Source: a virus. From it: DNA of 20,777 nucleotides. The stretch covers positions 1-20,777 of the IMG/VR virus record IMGVR_UViG_3300050021_000810; one strand, given 5' to 3'. Made by a program: the position numbers and the translations under genes. Shown here in pieces: positions 7,614-14,574 of the stretch. Numbering within the stretch: position 1 is the first letter of the stretch; each line of letters begins with the position of its first letter. Below the pieces are notes generated by a model that was not told the origin of the DNA, made no database searches, and worked only from the letters and a program-made list of their open reading frames with translations.

Positions 7614-8102
7614 TCAGCGGCCGGTCTTCTGGCTCTTGGCGAGCTCAGCGTTGAGCGTGGCGGCGATTGACGACCATGCGACGGCGCCCTTCTGCGCCGG
7701 GGCGCGGTCGAGGTCGCTCTTGGGCCCGGCCGACGCCGAGCCGCGCTCGCCGGTGTCGACGCTGGCGGCGCCGACGTTGATAGTCTCTTCGGCACGTGCG
7801 GCGATCGACGGCGGGGCGGTGACCTCGAGCGTCGAGGCGACGGACGAAGCACTGAGCGTCGCGCGGGCGTCGTCGGCGGAGACGTTGGTCTTGAAGGCGA
7901 GATGACGCGCCAGGCTCTCGCGGCCTGTGGCCTCGGTGCAATCGAGAATAGCGGCAATGCGCGCCTGCGCCGCCTCGGCGGCCTGACTCGCCGCGGTGCG
8001 CGCCTGGTCGGCGGCGGCCGTGGCGGCTGTGGTCTGCGCCTGCTGCGCGCCGGCGGTCTGGCCTTCGGCGCGCGCGCGATCGATGTCTTCCTGGGTAAAC
8101 AT
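7614..8102 (-). CDS. Nested in-frame scaffold protein (lambda Nu3-like)
   Basis: An ATG at 8102 (codon 319 of the protease) begins MFTQEDIDRARAEG and is preceded by AAGGAAAG about 5-9 nt upstream, one of the best ribosome sites in the window despite lying inside a gene. It would give a 162-residue Ala-rich helical protein with the same stop as the protease. Lambda makes its scaffold Nu3 from an internal start in gene C in exactly this way. That separate translation occurs here is inferred. Confidence 0.62.
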   Translation of the reverse strand: MFTQEDIDRARAEGQTAGAQQAQTTAATAAADQARTAASQAAEAAQARIAAILDCTEATGRESLARHLAFKTNVSADDARATLSASSVASTLEVTAPPSIAARAEETINVGAASVDTGERGSASAGPKSDLDRAPAQKGAVAWSSIAATLNAELAKSQKTGR

Positions 8103-9056
8103 GGAGGCTTTCCTTGAGTTTGCGCCGCGCGATTTGCCGGCGGACGACAGGGAACCGAGGAGATCGGCGAAGCCGCCGATTTCGTCGACCAAACCAGCGG
8201 CTTTCGCCGCCTGGCCGATGAAGGTGCGCGCCTCGGTGGCGCGCGCGGCCTTCGCCGACAGACGGCGTCCACGTCCCTCGGCGACGGTGTTGAGAAACAT
8301 CTCGTAGAAGTTGTCGACTTCCGCCTGCAGGTCGCCGCGCACTTCGGCGCTGAGCGGCGCGTAGGGGTTGCCGTCGACCTTGTGCGCCCCGGCGTGGATG
8401 AAGGTCGGCGTGACGCCGGCGCGATCAACCATGCGCGAATAGTCGGCGTGCATCAGAACAACGCCGATCGAGCCCGACAGACCGGTCTCGGTCGACATGA
8501 TTGCTTTGGCGCCCGATGCGATGGCGTAGGCGGCGGAGGCCGCCATACCGTTGACCAGTGCGAACACCGGCTTGACGGAATTGGCCTTGCGCACGATCGC
8601 CGCCGTCTCGAAGGCGCCGACCGCTTCGCCACCCGGCGATTCGATATCGAGCAGGATCGAGCGGACTTTGTCGTCGCGCGCCGCACTCTCAATCTGGAAA
8701 GCGATGCCCTCGTAACTGGTGAGACCGGACGAGGCCCCGACCCATGCGCCGCGATTGACCAGCGAGCCGGTGATGGTGACGATCGCCACGCCGTTGGGCG
8801 TGCGGCGATAAGGCAGACTCTTGACCCGCTTGCCGGCGTCGTCGACCTCAAAAGGATCTCCGACGAAGCGCGACGCGGCGGGCGCAGCCGCCTCGAGTGC
8901 GGCGACGGCAGCCGAATCGCGCGGGCCGAAATCGCTCGCCGCGGCGTCGACGCCGATACGGCCGGCGAGAACCTCAGTGAGAACCGCGAGCTTCTCGGGC
9001 AACAGCAGTAGCGGCCGGTTGAGCACACGGTCGGCGAGGCGCAACAGGATCGTCAT
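7614..9056 (-). CDS. S49 (SppA-like) head maturation protease with C-terminal scaffold domain
   Basis: 480 residues from the ATG at 9056, two bases before the end of the upstream stop region (TGA-G-ATG). Residues about 88-300 form the S49 peptidase core: VAIVTITGSLVNRG, ILLDIESPGGEA (138-145 region), nucleophile Ser174 in NGMAASAAYAIASG, SGSIGVVLMHADYS, and probable catalytic Lys226 in HAGAHKVDGNPY. Residues about 319-480 are Ala/Gln/Glu-rich, helical and low in complexity, as in lambda gpC/Nu3 scaffolds. The product cleaves scaffold and portal or capsid partners during prohead maturation. It lies between the W-like joiner and the decoration gene, as in lambda. The 9-residue longer start at 9083 overlaps the W gene and lacks support. 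Confidence 0.93.
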   Translation of the reverse strand: MTILLRLADRVLNRPLLLLPEKLAVLTEVLAGRIGVDAAASDFGPRDSAAVAALEAAAPAASRFVGDPFEVDDAGKRVKSLPYRRTPNGVAIVTITGSLVNRGAWVGASSGLTSYEGIAFQIESAARDDKVRSILLDIESPGGEAVGAFETAAIVRKANSVKPVFALVNGMAASAAYAIASGAKAIMSTETGLSGSIGVVLMHADYSRMVDRAGVTPTFIHAGAHKVDGNPYAPLSAEVRGDLQAEVDNFYEMFLNTVAEGRGRRLSAKAARATEARTFIGQAAKAAGLVDEIGGFADLLGSLSSAGKSRGANSRKASMFTQEDIDRARAEGQTAGAQQAQTTAATAAADQARTAASQAAEAAQARIAAILDCTEATGRESLARHLAFKTNVSADDARATLSASSVASTLEVTAPPSIAARAEETINVGAASVDTGERGSASAGPKSDLDRAPAQKGAVAWSSIAATLNAELAKSQKTGR

Positions 9057-9057
9057 C

Positions 9058-9384
9058 TCAGCCCCGCGGATCGGTAGGATCATAGCCCACGCGTCCGAAG
9101 GCGCGTCGATAGCCGAGGCGGATTGGAAAGCGGCGGTTCGGATCGCGCGCCCCGGTCGTCTTGGCGCATTCGGATTGCGCCGACATCATTTCGATGCGCA
9201 GCTTTTCGATGTCGACCGGCAGGAAGCGGACAAGGTCTTCGGCGTCGCGCGAGCGCGTGCGGATCTCGATCTCGCGCTCGCCGGCCAGCGCGGCGTAATA
9301 GGCTGATGTCAACGCGCTGGCGCGCTGACACGGGTCAGTCCAATCGATCGGCGCGTCGACGCCGAGGCGGACGCATTCGGTCAT
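9058..9384 (-). CDS. Head-tail joining (head completion) protein, lambda gpW-like
   Basis: 108 residues. The core has an alpha-beta-alpha pattern like lambda gpW: a helix ASALTSAYYAALAGEREIEI, a basic strand RTRSRDAEDLVRFLP, and a helix DIEKLRIEMMSAQSECAKTT. Lambda gpW (68 residues) plugs the portal channel after packaging and offers a site for gpFII. This protein has an extra C-terminal 25-30 residues rich in Arg and Pro (RRFPIRLGYRRAFGRVGYDP). The start overlaps the portal stop as ATGA, and one base separates its stop from the protease ATG. Position between portal and protease differs slightly from lambda (W before B) but remains in the head module. Confidence 0.78.
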   Translation of the reverse strand: MTECVRLGVDAPIDWTDPCQRASALTSAYYAALAGEREIEIRTRSRDAEDLVRFLPVDIEKLRIEMMSAQSECAKTTGARDPNRRFPIRLGYRRAFGRVGYDPTDPRG

Positions 9385-11054
9385 TTACCCGCCCCGCCCT
9401 TGTTCTTGTCCTTGCCGTCATCGCGATTCTCGCCGCGGTCGCGGTCGCCCGCGAGTTCGGCGTCGTCTTGTTTGTCGACGTCGACGACGGTCGAGCCGGA
9501 GACGACGTTCTCGGGCAGACCGAGGCGCTCGCGCGCCGCTTTCTCACGGGCTCGCTGCTCGTAGACGTCCTCCCAGTCGAAGCCCATTTCGGCGCAGATA
9601 TGCTCGTCGGAAACGACCCCGAGTTCCTTATGGATTTTGTTTGCAGCGGCGAATTTGAGATCGTCGGCCTGTGGCTTGGCCGGCCCACGCCAATCGGCGC
9701 GGCAGGCGGCGGTGCGATTGGCGATGAACGCCGCGATTCCACCGGGAAACGGCGTCAGGCCGCGCTCGATATCCTCTTCCAGCCAGCACTCATAAGCTGT
9801 TTGGTAGAACGGCGCGGCGAGATGTTTGCGCCGCCATAGTTGAATCGGCCAGTTGGTCGTCGTCGACATGCGGATCGACGAATAGGTCGCGCCGTTGTAG
9901 TCGCCGGTCATGTCCTCGGTGGTGAAGCCGGCGGCGGCGGCGATCTCACGCAGCAGGAAGCGGGCGAAGGGCTCGAAATTGCTGTTGGGCGTCTCGCTGC
10001 GATTGAAGTCGAGCTTTTCGCCGGGGAAGAGATGGGCGAGCTTGCCCATGCCGCCGAGGTCGATCTTGGTTTTGTCGTACCAGCCGGCGCGCGCGTCCAT
10101 CCAGGCGTCGAAGTCGCCGCCGTCGCCGCCCTTGCCGTCCTGATCCTCGAAGGCGCCGAGAATGTCGGCGGTCGGCGACGGCGACGTGACGGTCGCCGAG
10201 AAGATCGCCTGCAACAGCGCCGCGGTCAGCGTGGCGTTGCTGAGCTGGTCGTATTGCCGCAGCACCTGCAGCACGGGGGCGAAGATCGAGATGCCGCGCA
10301 TCTGGCCGACGTCGCCGTCGAAACAATGGTGCAGCACGGGGCGGTTGCCGGAATCGCGCGCCGCGACTTCGAAGATTTCGCCGGTCTCCATGATCGGCGT
10401 CGTCAGGCGCAAGCGATACGAGCGCGGCAAGCCATTCTTGTCGATGCGCACGCCTTGAAACAGGTCGTAGCCGTTCGATTCCTGCGTTAGGCGATGGGCC
10501 GGCACGAGATGGATCTTGGTCGAGGTCGCCGATTGGCTGCGCGGCAGCCAGCGCATCCATTGCAGATATTCACCGGTGGCGAACGATGTGCGTAACGACG
10601 CTTTGCATTGCTTATGGATGTCGGACTTGCCGGCGGCGTCACATTCGAGTGGCGTCGACGCCCACAGTTCGAAACGCCGCTCGGCCTTGCGCGCCCAATC
10701 GGCGGCCGATGGTTGGGACCAGCCGAGCGCATCGGCGTCAGGTTTGGCGGCGAGCCGCAAGCCGTCGCCCATGATCGAGGCGCAGCCCTTGTTGACGACG
10801 CCGGCGATCCATCCGGAATTGTGCACCATGTCGATGGTGCGGGCCGCGGCGCGCCAATAGGCGGCGCGGACGTCCTCGCGCGGGTCGCGCAGGATCGGAT
10901 ACCAGTTCTGAAAGACCGGCGACCACTCGTTGCGCATATAGGCCGCGCCAGGTTGTCCGCGCGCCGGCGCTGGCGCGCCAAACATCCCGGTCAGCCCGCG
11001 CAAACCGCGGCCGATCAGCGCCGGCAACCCGGCTTTCTGCGCTTGGGCGCTCAT
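9381..11054 (-). CDS. Portal protein, lambda gpB family
   Basis: 557 residues; lambda gpB is 533. Family features visible in order: YMRNEWSPVFQNWYPILRDP near residue 40, YWRAAARTIDMVHNSGWIAG (66-85), an SSxMGDGLRLAA-type segment (ASIMGDGLRLAA), WMRWLPRS..STKIHLVPAHRLT, HCFDGDVGQMRGISIFAPVLQVLRQY in the middle, and the C-terminal LPGEKLDF-type region (HLFPGEKLDFNRSETP, FARFLLREIAAAAG, TEDMTGDYNGATYSSIRMST). The last about 60 residues are charged and low in complexity. It forms the dodecameric ring at the packaging vertex. It starts at ATG 11054, overlapping the terminase stop by ATGA. Confidence 0.95.
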   Translation of the reverse strand: MSAQAQKAGLPALIGRGLRGLTGMFGAPAPARGQPGAAYMRNEWSPVFQNWYPILRDPREDVRAAYWRAAARTIDMVHNSGWIAGVVNKGCASIMGDGLRLAAKPDADALGWSQPSAADWARKAERRFELWASTPLECDAAGKSDIHKQCKASLRTSFATGEYLQWMRWLPRSQSATSTKIHLVPAHRLTQESNGYDLFQGVRIDKNGLPRSYRLRLTTPIMETGEIFEVAARDSGNRPVLHHCFDGDVGQMRGISIFAPVLQVLRQYDQLSNATLTAALLQAIFSATVTSPSPTADILGAFEDQDGKGGDGGDFDAWMDARAGWYDKTKIDLGGMGKLAHLFPGEKLDFNRSETPNSNFEPFARFLLREIAAAAGFTTEDMTGDYNGATYSSIRMSTTTNWPIQLWRRKHLAAPFYQTAYECWLEEDIERGLTPFPGGIAAFIANRTAACRADWRGPAKPQADDLKFAAANKIHKELGVVSDEHICAEMGFDWEDVYEQRAREKAARERLGLPENVVSGSTVVDVDKQDDAELAGDRDRGENRDDGKDKNKGGAGK

Positions 11055-13078
11055 GATCGGTTGAACCGCTCCGCGATGTCGGAAAAACGCTTACGTGTTG
11101 GCGAGGCCGCTGCAGGCGCTGGCGGCTCGGTGGGGATGGGCGCCGCCGGCGACGGCGGCGGCTCTTCACTGGTCTCGGCGGCCGGCTGCTCCGGCGCGAA
11201 CAGATCGATCTGCGCGTCGGCGATGGCGTGGCGATCAGCAAGAATCTCGGTCCACCGCGCCGGCGAGAAGCGATCGACGCCGAGGCCGTTGGGATGGGCG
11301 CCGAACGCGCCGGCCCGCGCATAGACCGCGAGGTCGAGCGCTTCGTTGCGCGGCCGAATCTTCTTCCACTCCTTGACCACCATGCCGTCGCGCCGCTCGC
11401 GCGGGACCAACACTTCGGCAGTCATCTGCTCGAGATAGGCCTCGTCGGCGATGTCCTTGGTCAACCGCAGGCCGCCGATCAACGGCTTGTCGCTTTCGAT
11501 GCACTTGAGCGCATGTGACAGCCACAGCTTCAGTTCATAGGTGCCGACGAAATAGATCGGCACGCGAAACAGCAGCCGGCCGAGGGCGTTCTTGACCTCG
11601 AAACGGCGCGGCGTCGACAGCGGCAAGGAAGTGCGGTCAGACGAGCCTTTAATGCCGCGCCAGCGCGCCTTCTTGTGAACGAAGCGATAGGCGTGCTGCG
11701 TGAAGTGCCCACCGGTGTCGAGAATGGCGACATCGGCGACGAATTCTTTGCCGCCGGCGTGAGGCCAGGGACGCTTCGACAAGGCGTCGAGTTCGTCCCA
11801 TGGCTTGTCTTCATGCAGGTCGCCGGCAATCTCGCCCGCCGCAATCAGCGTCTGTTCGACCGCCGCGCCACCTGAAGCCGGGCCAAACCCCCACAACGCC
11901 CACTCGAAACGATCGTCCTGGGTGTCGACCGACAGCGCCAGGCGGCCTACCCATTTTGGAACGACGTTGCGCTGATAGTCCTCGATCCTGACCGCGATGC
12001 GCGCCGGATCGAGATCGGAACCGATCTCTTCGTAGCTCTCGCCGAGCCAGAGATTGACGAAGCCCTTTTCTTTGAGGGGATCGTCGCGGCTGTCGAGGTA
12101 TTTGCCCCAGACCTCATCCCAGCTCGTGAGCAGCGACGAAAGGGAGTCGAAAGAATAGCTCGGCTGACGACCTGGTCCCGAATGGGTCGGCTTCCACTGG
12201 CCGCCCAACACCATGTCGCGCTGCTGCCAGGATTCGATTTGAGCGCCGCAGCACTGCGCCATGTAATGCGCGTTGAACGGGCGATGTGGCTCGCCGCGCA
12301 ACTGCAAAAACTCGAACGTGATCTCCGCCTCGCAATGCGGGCAGCGGACGAACCATTTGCGTTGATCCCCTGCCGCGTAGTCGACGTCGATGCGCGACGA
12401 GCCTTTGTTGGTCGGCGTCGAGATAATGAGAGTTTTATGTGTACCGGAGCGCGTGAACGCGAGCTGGCGCGCATCGCACATTTCCATCGGGTCGCCCTGC
12501 CCGTCGAGATCGGCAGGCCAGCGATCGACTTCGTCGCGCAGCATGAAGCGGATGGTCTTGGCGGAAAGATCGGTCGCTGAATTGGCGCCCGTCAGCACCA
12601 AGCGACCGCCTGGGAATTTCTTTTCAAGTGTCTTCGAGCCGTCGGCGTCGCGCGACCTCTGCTCACGGACCTTGTTGGCGATGACACGTATCGACTTGAT
12701 GAGCGGGTCGAGGCGTTCCGAGTTGAAATCCTTGGCCGCCGTGAGCGACGGCTGCACAATCATCATGTCGTCGGGCGACGTGTCGATGAGGCACATCAGC
12801 CAGATGAGGCCGAGGGTCGAAAACCCCGATTGCCCAGACTTCTTGACCGCAATCCGTGTCCAGGGCGAATCGACCCGGAGCATTTCGAGCGGTTCAACGA
12901 TATGCGGCGTCAGCGACAGATCGAGTGGTTGCCCCTTCCGCGGGCCGAGCGGCACGATGAAGTTATCGCGGCCCCAGTCGGCCGGTGAAACAATCGGCGC
13001 CGGTCGTATGCCGAGTGCGAAGGCGGCGAGCAGCACGCCGCATTCTTCACTCGGGATCGGCGGGGCCGCTGTCGTCAT
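11051..13078 (-). CDS. terL: Terminase large subunit, lambda GpA family
   Basis: 675 residues; lambda gpA is 641. The packaging ATPase domain has a Walker A-like motif at 78-88 (VKKSGQSGFST), Walker B near 176-187 with the acidic pair Asp182-Glu183 (IRFMLRDEVDRW), and a coupling motif near 216-226 (TLIISTPTNKG). A zinc-ribbon follows (CPHC at 246-249 and CCG at 276-278). The nuclease domain has ALSVDTQDDRFEWA (381-394), ILDTGGHF (452-459) and WRGIKGSS (473-480). It cuts concatemers at the packaging site and drives DNA into proheads. The last about 70 residues are Pro/Ala-rich. The start at ATG 13078 lies within the small-subunit gene (32-nt overlap). Confidence 0.96.
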   Translation of the reverse strand: MTTAAPPIPSEECGVLLAAFALGIRPAPIVSPADWGRDNFIVPLGPRKGQPLDLSLTPHIVEPLEMLRVDSPWTRIAVKKSGQSGFSTLGLIWLMCLIDTSPDDMMIVQPSLTAAKDFNSERLDPLIKSIRVIANKVREQRSRDADGSKTLEKKFPGGRLVLTGANSATDLSAKTIRFMLRDEVDRWPADLDGQGDPMEMCDARQLAFTRSGTHKTLIISTPTNKGSSRIDVDYAAGDQRKWFVRCPHCEAEITFEFLQLRGEPHRPFNAHYMAQCCGAQIESWQQRDMVLGGQWKPTHSGPGRQPSYSFDSLSSLLTSWDEVWGKYLDSRDDPLKEKGFVNLWLGESYEEIGSDLDPARIAVRIEDYQRNVVPKWVGRLALSVDTQDDRFEWALWGFGPASGGAAVEQTLIAAGEIAGDLHEDKPWDELDALSKRPWPHAGGKEFVADVAILDTGGHFTQHAYRFVHKKARWRGIKGSSDRTSLPLSTPRRFEVKNALGRLLFRVPIYFVGTYELKLWLSHALKCIESDKPLIGGLRLTKDIADEAYLEQMTAEVLVPRERRDGMVVKEWKKIRPRNEALDLAVYARAGAFGAHPNGLGVDRFSPARWTEILADRHAIADAQIDLFAPEQPAAETSEEPPPSPAAPIPTEPPAPAAASPTRKRFSDIAERFNRS

Positions 13079-13670
13079 CGGGTTCCTGCGCCGCGCTCGC
13101 CGTCAGCGTGTCGGCAAGCTGAGCACAGAGTTCATTCGCCTTGGCGCGCAGCCACGCGGTAAGCCCGGGCATACCGCCGGAGCGGGCGACGCCGTTAATC
13201 TCTTCAGCCCACGCCGTCATCGTCTGAAACTGCCGCCCGACCGCGCGTCCAGCCGTTTCGAAAGCATCGAGTTGCGCCTGGCGCGGAACCAGTTCGCCGC
13301 GCTCGCGCGCCAAACGCAGGCGCAGCAGATCGGCTTGCAGTTCTTCCTTGGCCGTCTTGGCGCCGACCAAGGTCGGCAGCTTAGCCGCGGCGGCCGACGC
13401 CGGCGCCGGATCCGCATCCTCGGGCTCGATCGACAGTTCACGGTCGAGCTCGGCCGACAGCTCGGCGACAACCGCGTCGTCGATGCGCGCGCGCGACAGC
13501 CGAAACGCTGTCGCCGCCTCTTCCGGCTTGACAAATTTCAGACCGCCAAACGCCGCCGATACAGACGCCCCGGTCGCGTCATAGACAGGGATGCGCCCCG
13601 CCTTGACCGCCTTGGAGACCGCTTGTTTCGAGACCCCGACCTGTTTGGCGAACGCGCTCTGCGAGATCAT
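13047..13670 (-). CDS. terS: Terminase small subunit, Nu1-like DNA-recognition protein
   Basis: 207 residues from the ATG at 13670. Residues 1-30 form a helix-turn-helix (MISQSAFAKQVGVSKQAVSK, then AVKAGRIPVYD), as in the winged helix of lambda Nu1. Residues about 90-150 are a charged helix, including KEELQADLLRLRLARERGEL, that fits oligomerisation and contact with the large subunit. A conserved-looking WAEEINGVARSGG segment and an acidic tail follow. A longer frame begins with TTG 13691, but GGAGG abuts that codon directly. The ATG has a weak GGA 8 nt upstream. Position just before terL and just after a cluster of direct repeats supports the role. Confidence 0.88.
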   Translation of the reverse strand: MISQSAFAKQVGVSKQAVSKAVKAGRIPVYDATGASVSAAFGGLKFVKPEEAATAFRLSRARIDDAVVAELSAELDRELSIEPEDADPAPASAAAAKLPTLVGAKTAKEELQADLLRLRLARERGELVPRQAQLDAFETAGRAVGRQFQTMTAWAEEINGVARSGGMPGLTAWLRAKANELCAQLADTLTASAAQEPDDDSGPADPE

Positions 13671-13673
13671 GCG

Positions 13674-13747
13674 GTCAATCCGTGGCGTCAACCTCCAAAG
13701 GGGCGACCGTCAACCCGTCAACCGGGTCAACCCTATCTTTTTCAACC
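13674..13747 (-). repeat. Cluster of six GGTTGAC-type direct repeats upstream of terS (candidate cos/TerS site)
   Basis: On the minus strand, six copies of GGTTGA(C) occur. In plus-strand coordinates they begin at 13674 (GTCAATC), 13687, 13709, 13717, 13726 (all GTCAACC) and 13741 (TTCAACC). Start-to-start distances are 13, 22, 8, 9 and 15 bp. The cluster runs from the 5' end of terS into the 155-bp gene-free gap (13671-13825), which also holds a perfect 10-bp palindrome (AAGGTACCTT, 13801-13810). In lambda the cos site with its Nu1-binding R sequences lies next to Nu1. A cos-type packaging site is therefore the favoured reading. TTGAC is also half of a -35 box, so regulation is an alternative. 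Confidence 0.6.
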
Positions 13748-13825
13748 CAAACTAGCGTTTTATCGGGGGTCCGTTCCGCGTTCGCAGGTGCGAGATGCGG
13801 AAGGTACCTTGGATGGTCCGGGCCG

Positions 13826-14485
13826 TCAGGCGGCGAGGAGAGACCCTAGGCGACTGACGATGTGCGTCGCGGCGACGACCGCCATATCCTCGAAGGCTTT
13901 GGCCGTCGGGCCCTTCACCATTTCAGTTGGGATGAATAGGCCGGAGCGCTCCTGCACGATCATACTCTTGTGCTTCTTGAACCCGTCGCGCCTTTCATTC
14001 CAGCGTGTAGACGGCGTCGCGCGGATATAGACTTGGCCGTTGAGCTCCTTGACCATGAACCGCGCGCCGGGGCGACCGGACGTGAGAAACGCCCCGGGGA
14101 ATGATGTGGGTCTCCCCCAAGGGGTCGCCGTGACCCCGCCGCCGCCTTCGGCGGCGTGAAAATACTTCAAGCGCACATTGCCGCCACGCGAGACGATGGT
14201 GAATTGCAGCCGTCTGGGTGCAGCGTCGATCGTCTGTTGGGCGCGGTTCATCGTGGCTTCTGGCAGGCCGGTCTGCACGGTCTCGGCTTCCACGGTCGCC
14301 GCGCGGATCGCCTCGCCTTCAGCGTTGAGAATGTCCGCCAACAGGACGGGGCCTTCCTCAGCGAGTGCCGAGAGCCGCTTGGCGAAATCCGACAGCGCGC
14401 GATCTTGGACGACGGCGATGATTTGCACCGGCGCGCTCGCTTGTTTTGAGGATTTCGCCATTGCGGTGGCAGGATGGGGTTGCAT
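13826..14485 (-). CDS. Minor tail / tail completion protein, lambda gpZ or HK97 gp10-like
   Basis: 219 residues from ATG 14485 (MQPHPATAMAKSS). The pattern is like gpZ/gp10 tail completion proteins: an N-terminal helix region (DFAKRLSALAEEGPVLLADI), a basic middle with PRRLQFTIVSRGGNVRLKYF, a PTSFPGAFL motif followed by ARFMVKELNGQVYIRATPS, and a C-terminal IPTEMVKGPTAKAFEDMAVV motif. The FPGAF and GPT elements are the clearest. The start is uncertain. ATG 14485 has a GGCGG site 11 nt upstream but lies in a hairpin; ATG 14461 (MAKSSK) has no clear site. It is oddly placed upstream of the terminase genes rather than after the head-tail joiner. Confidence 0.75.
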   Translation of the reverse strand: MQPHPATAMAKSSKQASAPVQIIAVVQDRALSDFAKRLSALAEEGPVLLADILNAEGEAIRAATVEAETVQTGLPEATMNRAQQTIDAAPRRLQFTIVSRGGNVRLKYFHAAEGGGGVTATPWGRPTSFPGAFLTSGRPGARFMVKELNGQVYIRATPSTRWNERRDGFKKHKSMIVQERSGLFIPTEMVKGPTAKAFEDMAVVAATHIVSRLGSLLAA

Positions 14486-14498
14486 TTTTGCAACACCC
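14476..14498 (-). other. Leader hairpin at the start of the Z-like gene
   Basis: Inverted repeat GTTGCA (14479-14484), four-base loop, TGCAAC (14489-14494), extended by a further GGG/CCC pairing with one bulged base. On the minus strand the stem covers the ATG at 14485. No U-run follows, so it is not a standard terminator. It could be a translational control hairpin, a pause or antitermination site for the NusG-like protein, or an operator. Confidence 0.4.
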
Positions 14499-14544
14499 GC
14501 CCCGCAGATTGCGCTCAATAGGGAGCGACTCGCGTTGGGCGAAT

Positions 14545-14574
14545 CGTATAAATCAAACGAGGCCGACCTGACAA
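14545..14574 (-). promoter_or_regulatory. Candidate late promoter at the 3' end of the NusG-like gene
   Basis: Minus-strand TTGTCA (14569-14574; 5 of 6 to TTGACA) and TATACG (14545-14550; 4 of 6 to TATAAT) are separated by 18 bp. A GANTC site (14541-14545) touches the -10 box. Predicted transcription would start near 14538 and read into the Z-like gene, terminase and head genes. It overlaps the last codons of the NusG-like gene. This is a pattern match only. Confidence 0.35.

Noticed and set aside
7046-8428. 460-codon minus-strand frame overlapping protease and decoration genes
   Set aside because: Extremely Arg/Pro/Ser-rich frame-shifted reading of two recognised genes; no motif.
12390-14030. 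546-codon open frame on the plus strand opposite the terminase genes
   Set aside because: It is antisense to two well-supported genes, spans the gene-free gap, has an arginine-rich composition typical of high-GC shadow frames and resembles no family.
14130-14160. GC-rich inverted repeat GCCGCC/GGCGGC
   Set aside because: Lies in the middle of the Z-like coding sequence and encodes part of its Gly/Ala stretch; no regulatory context.
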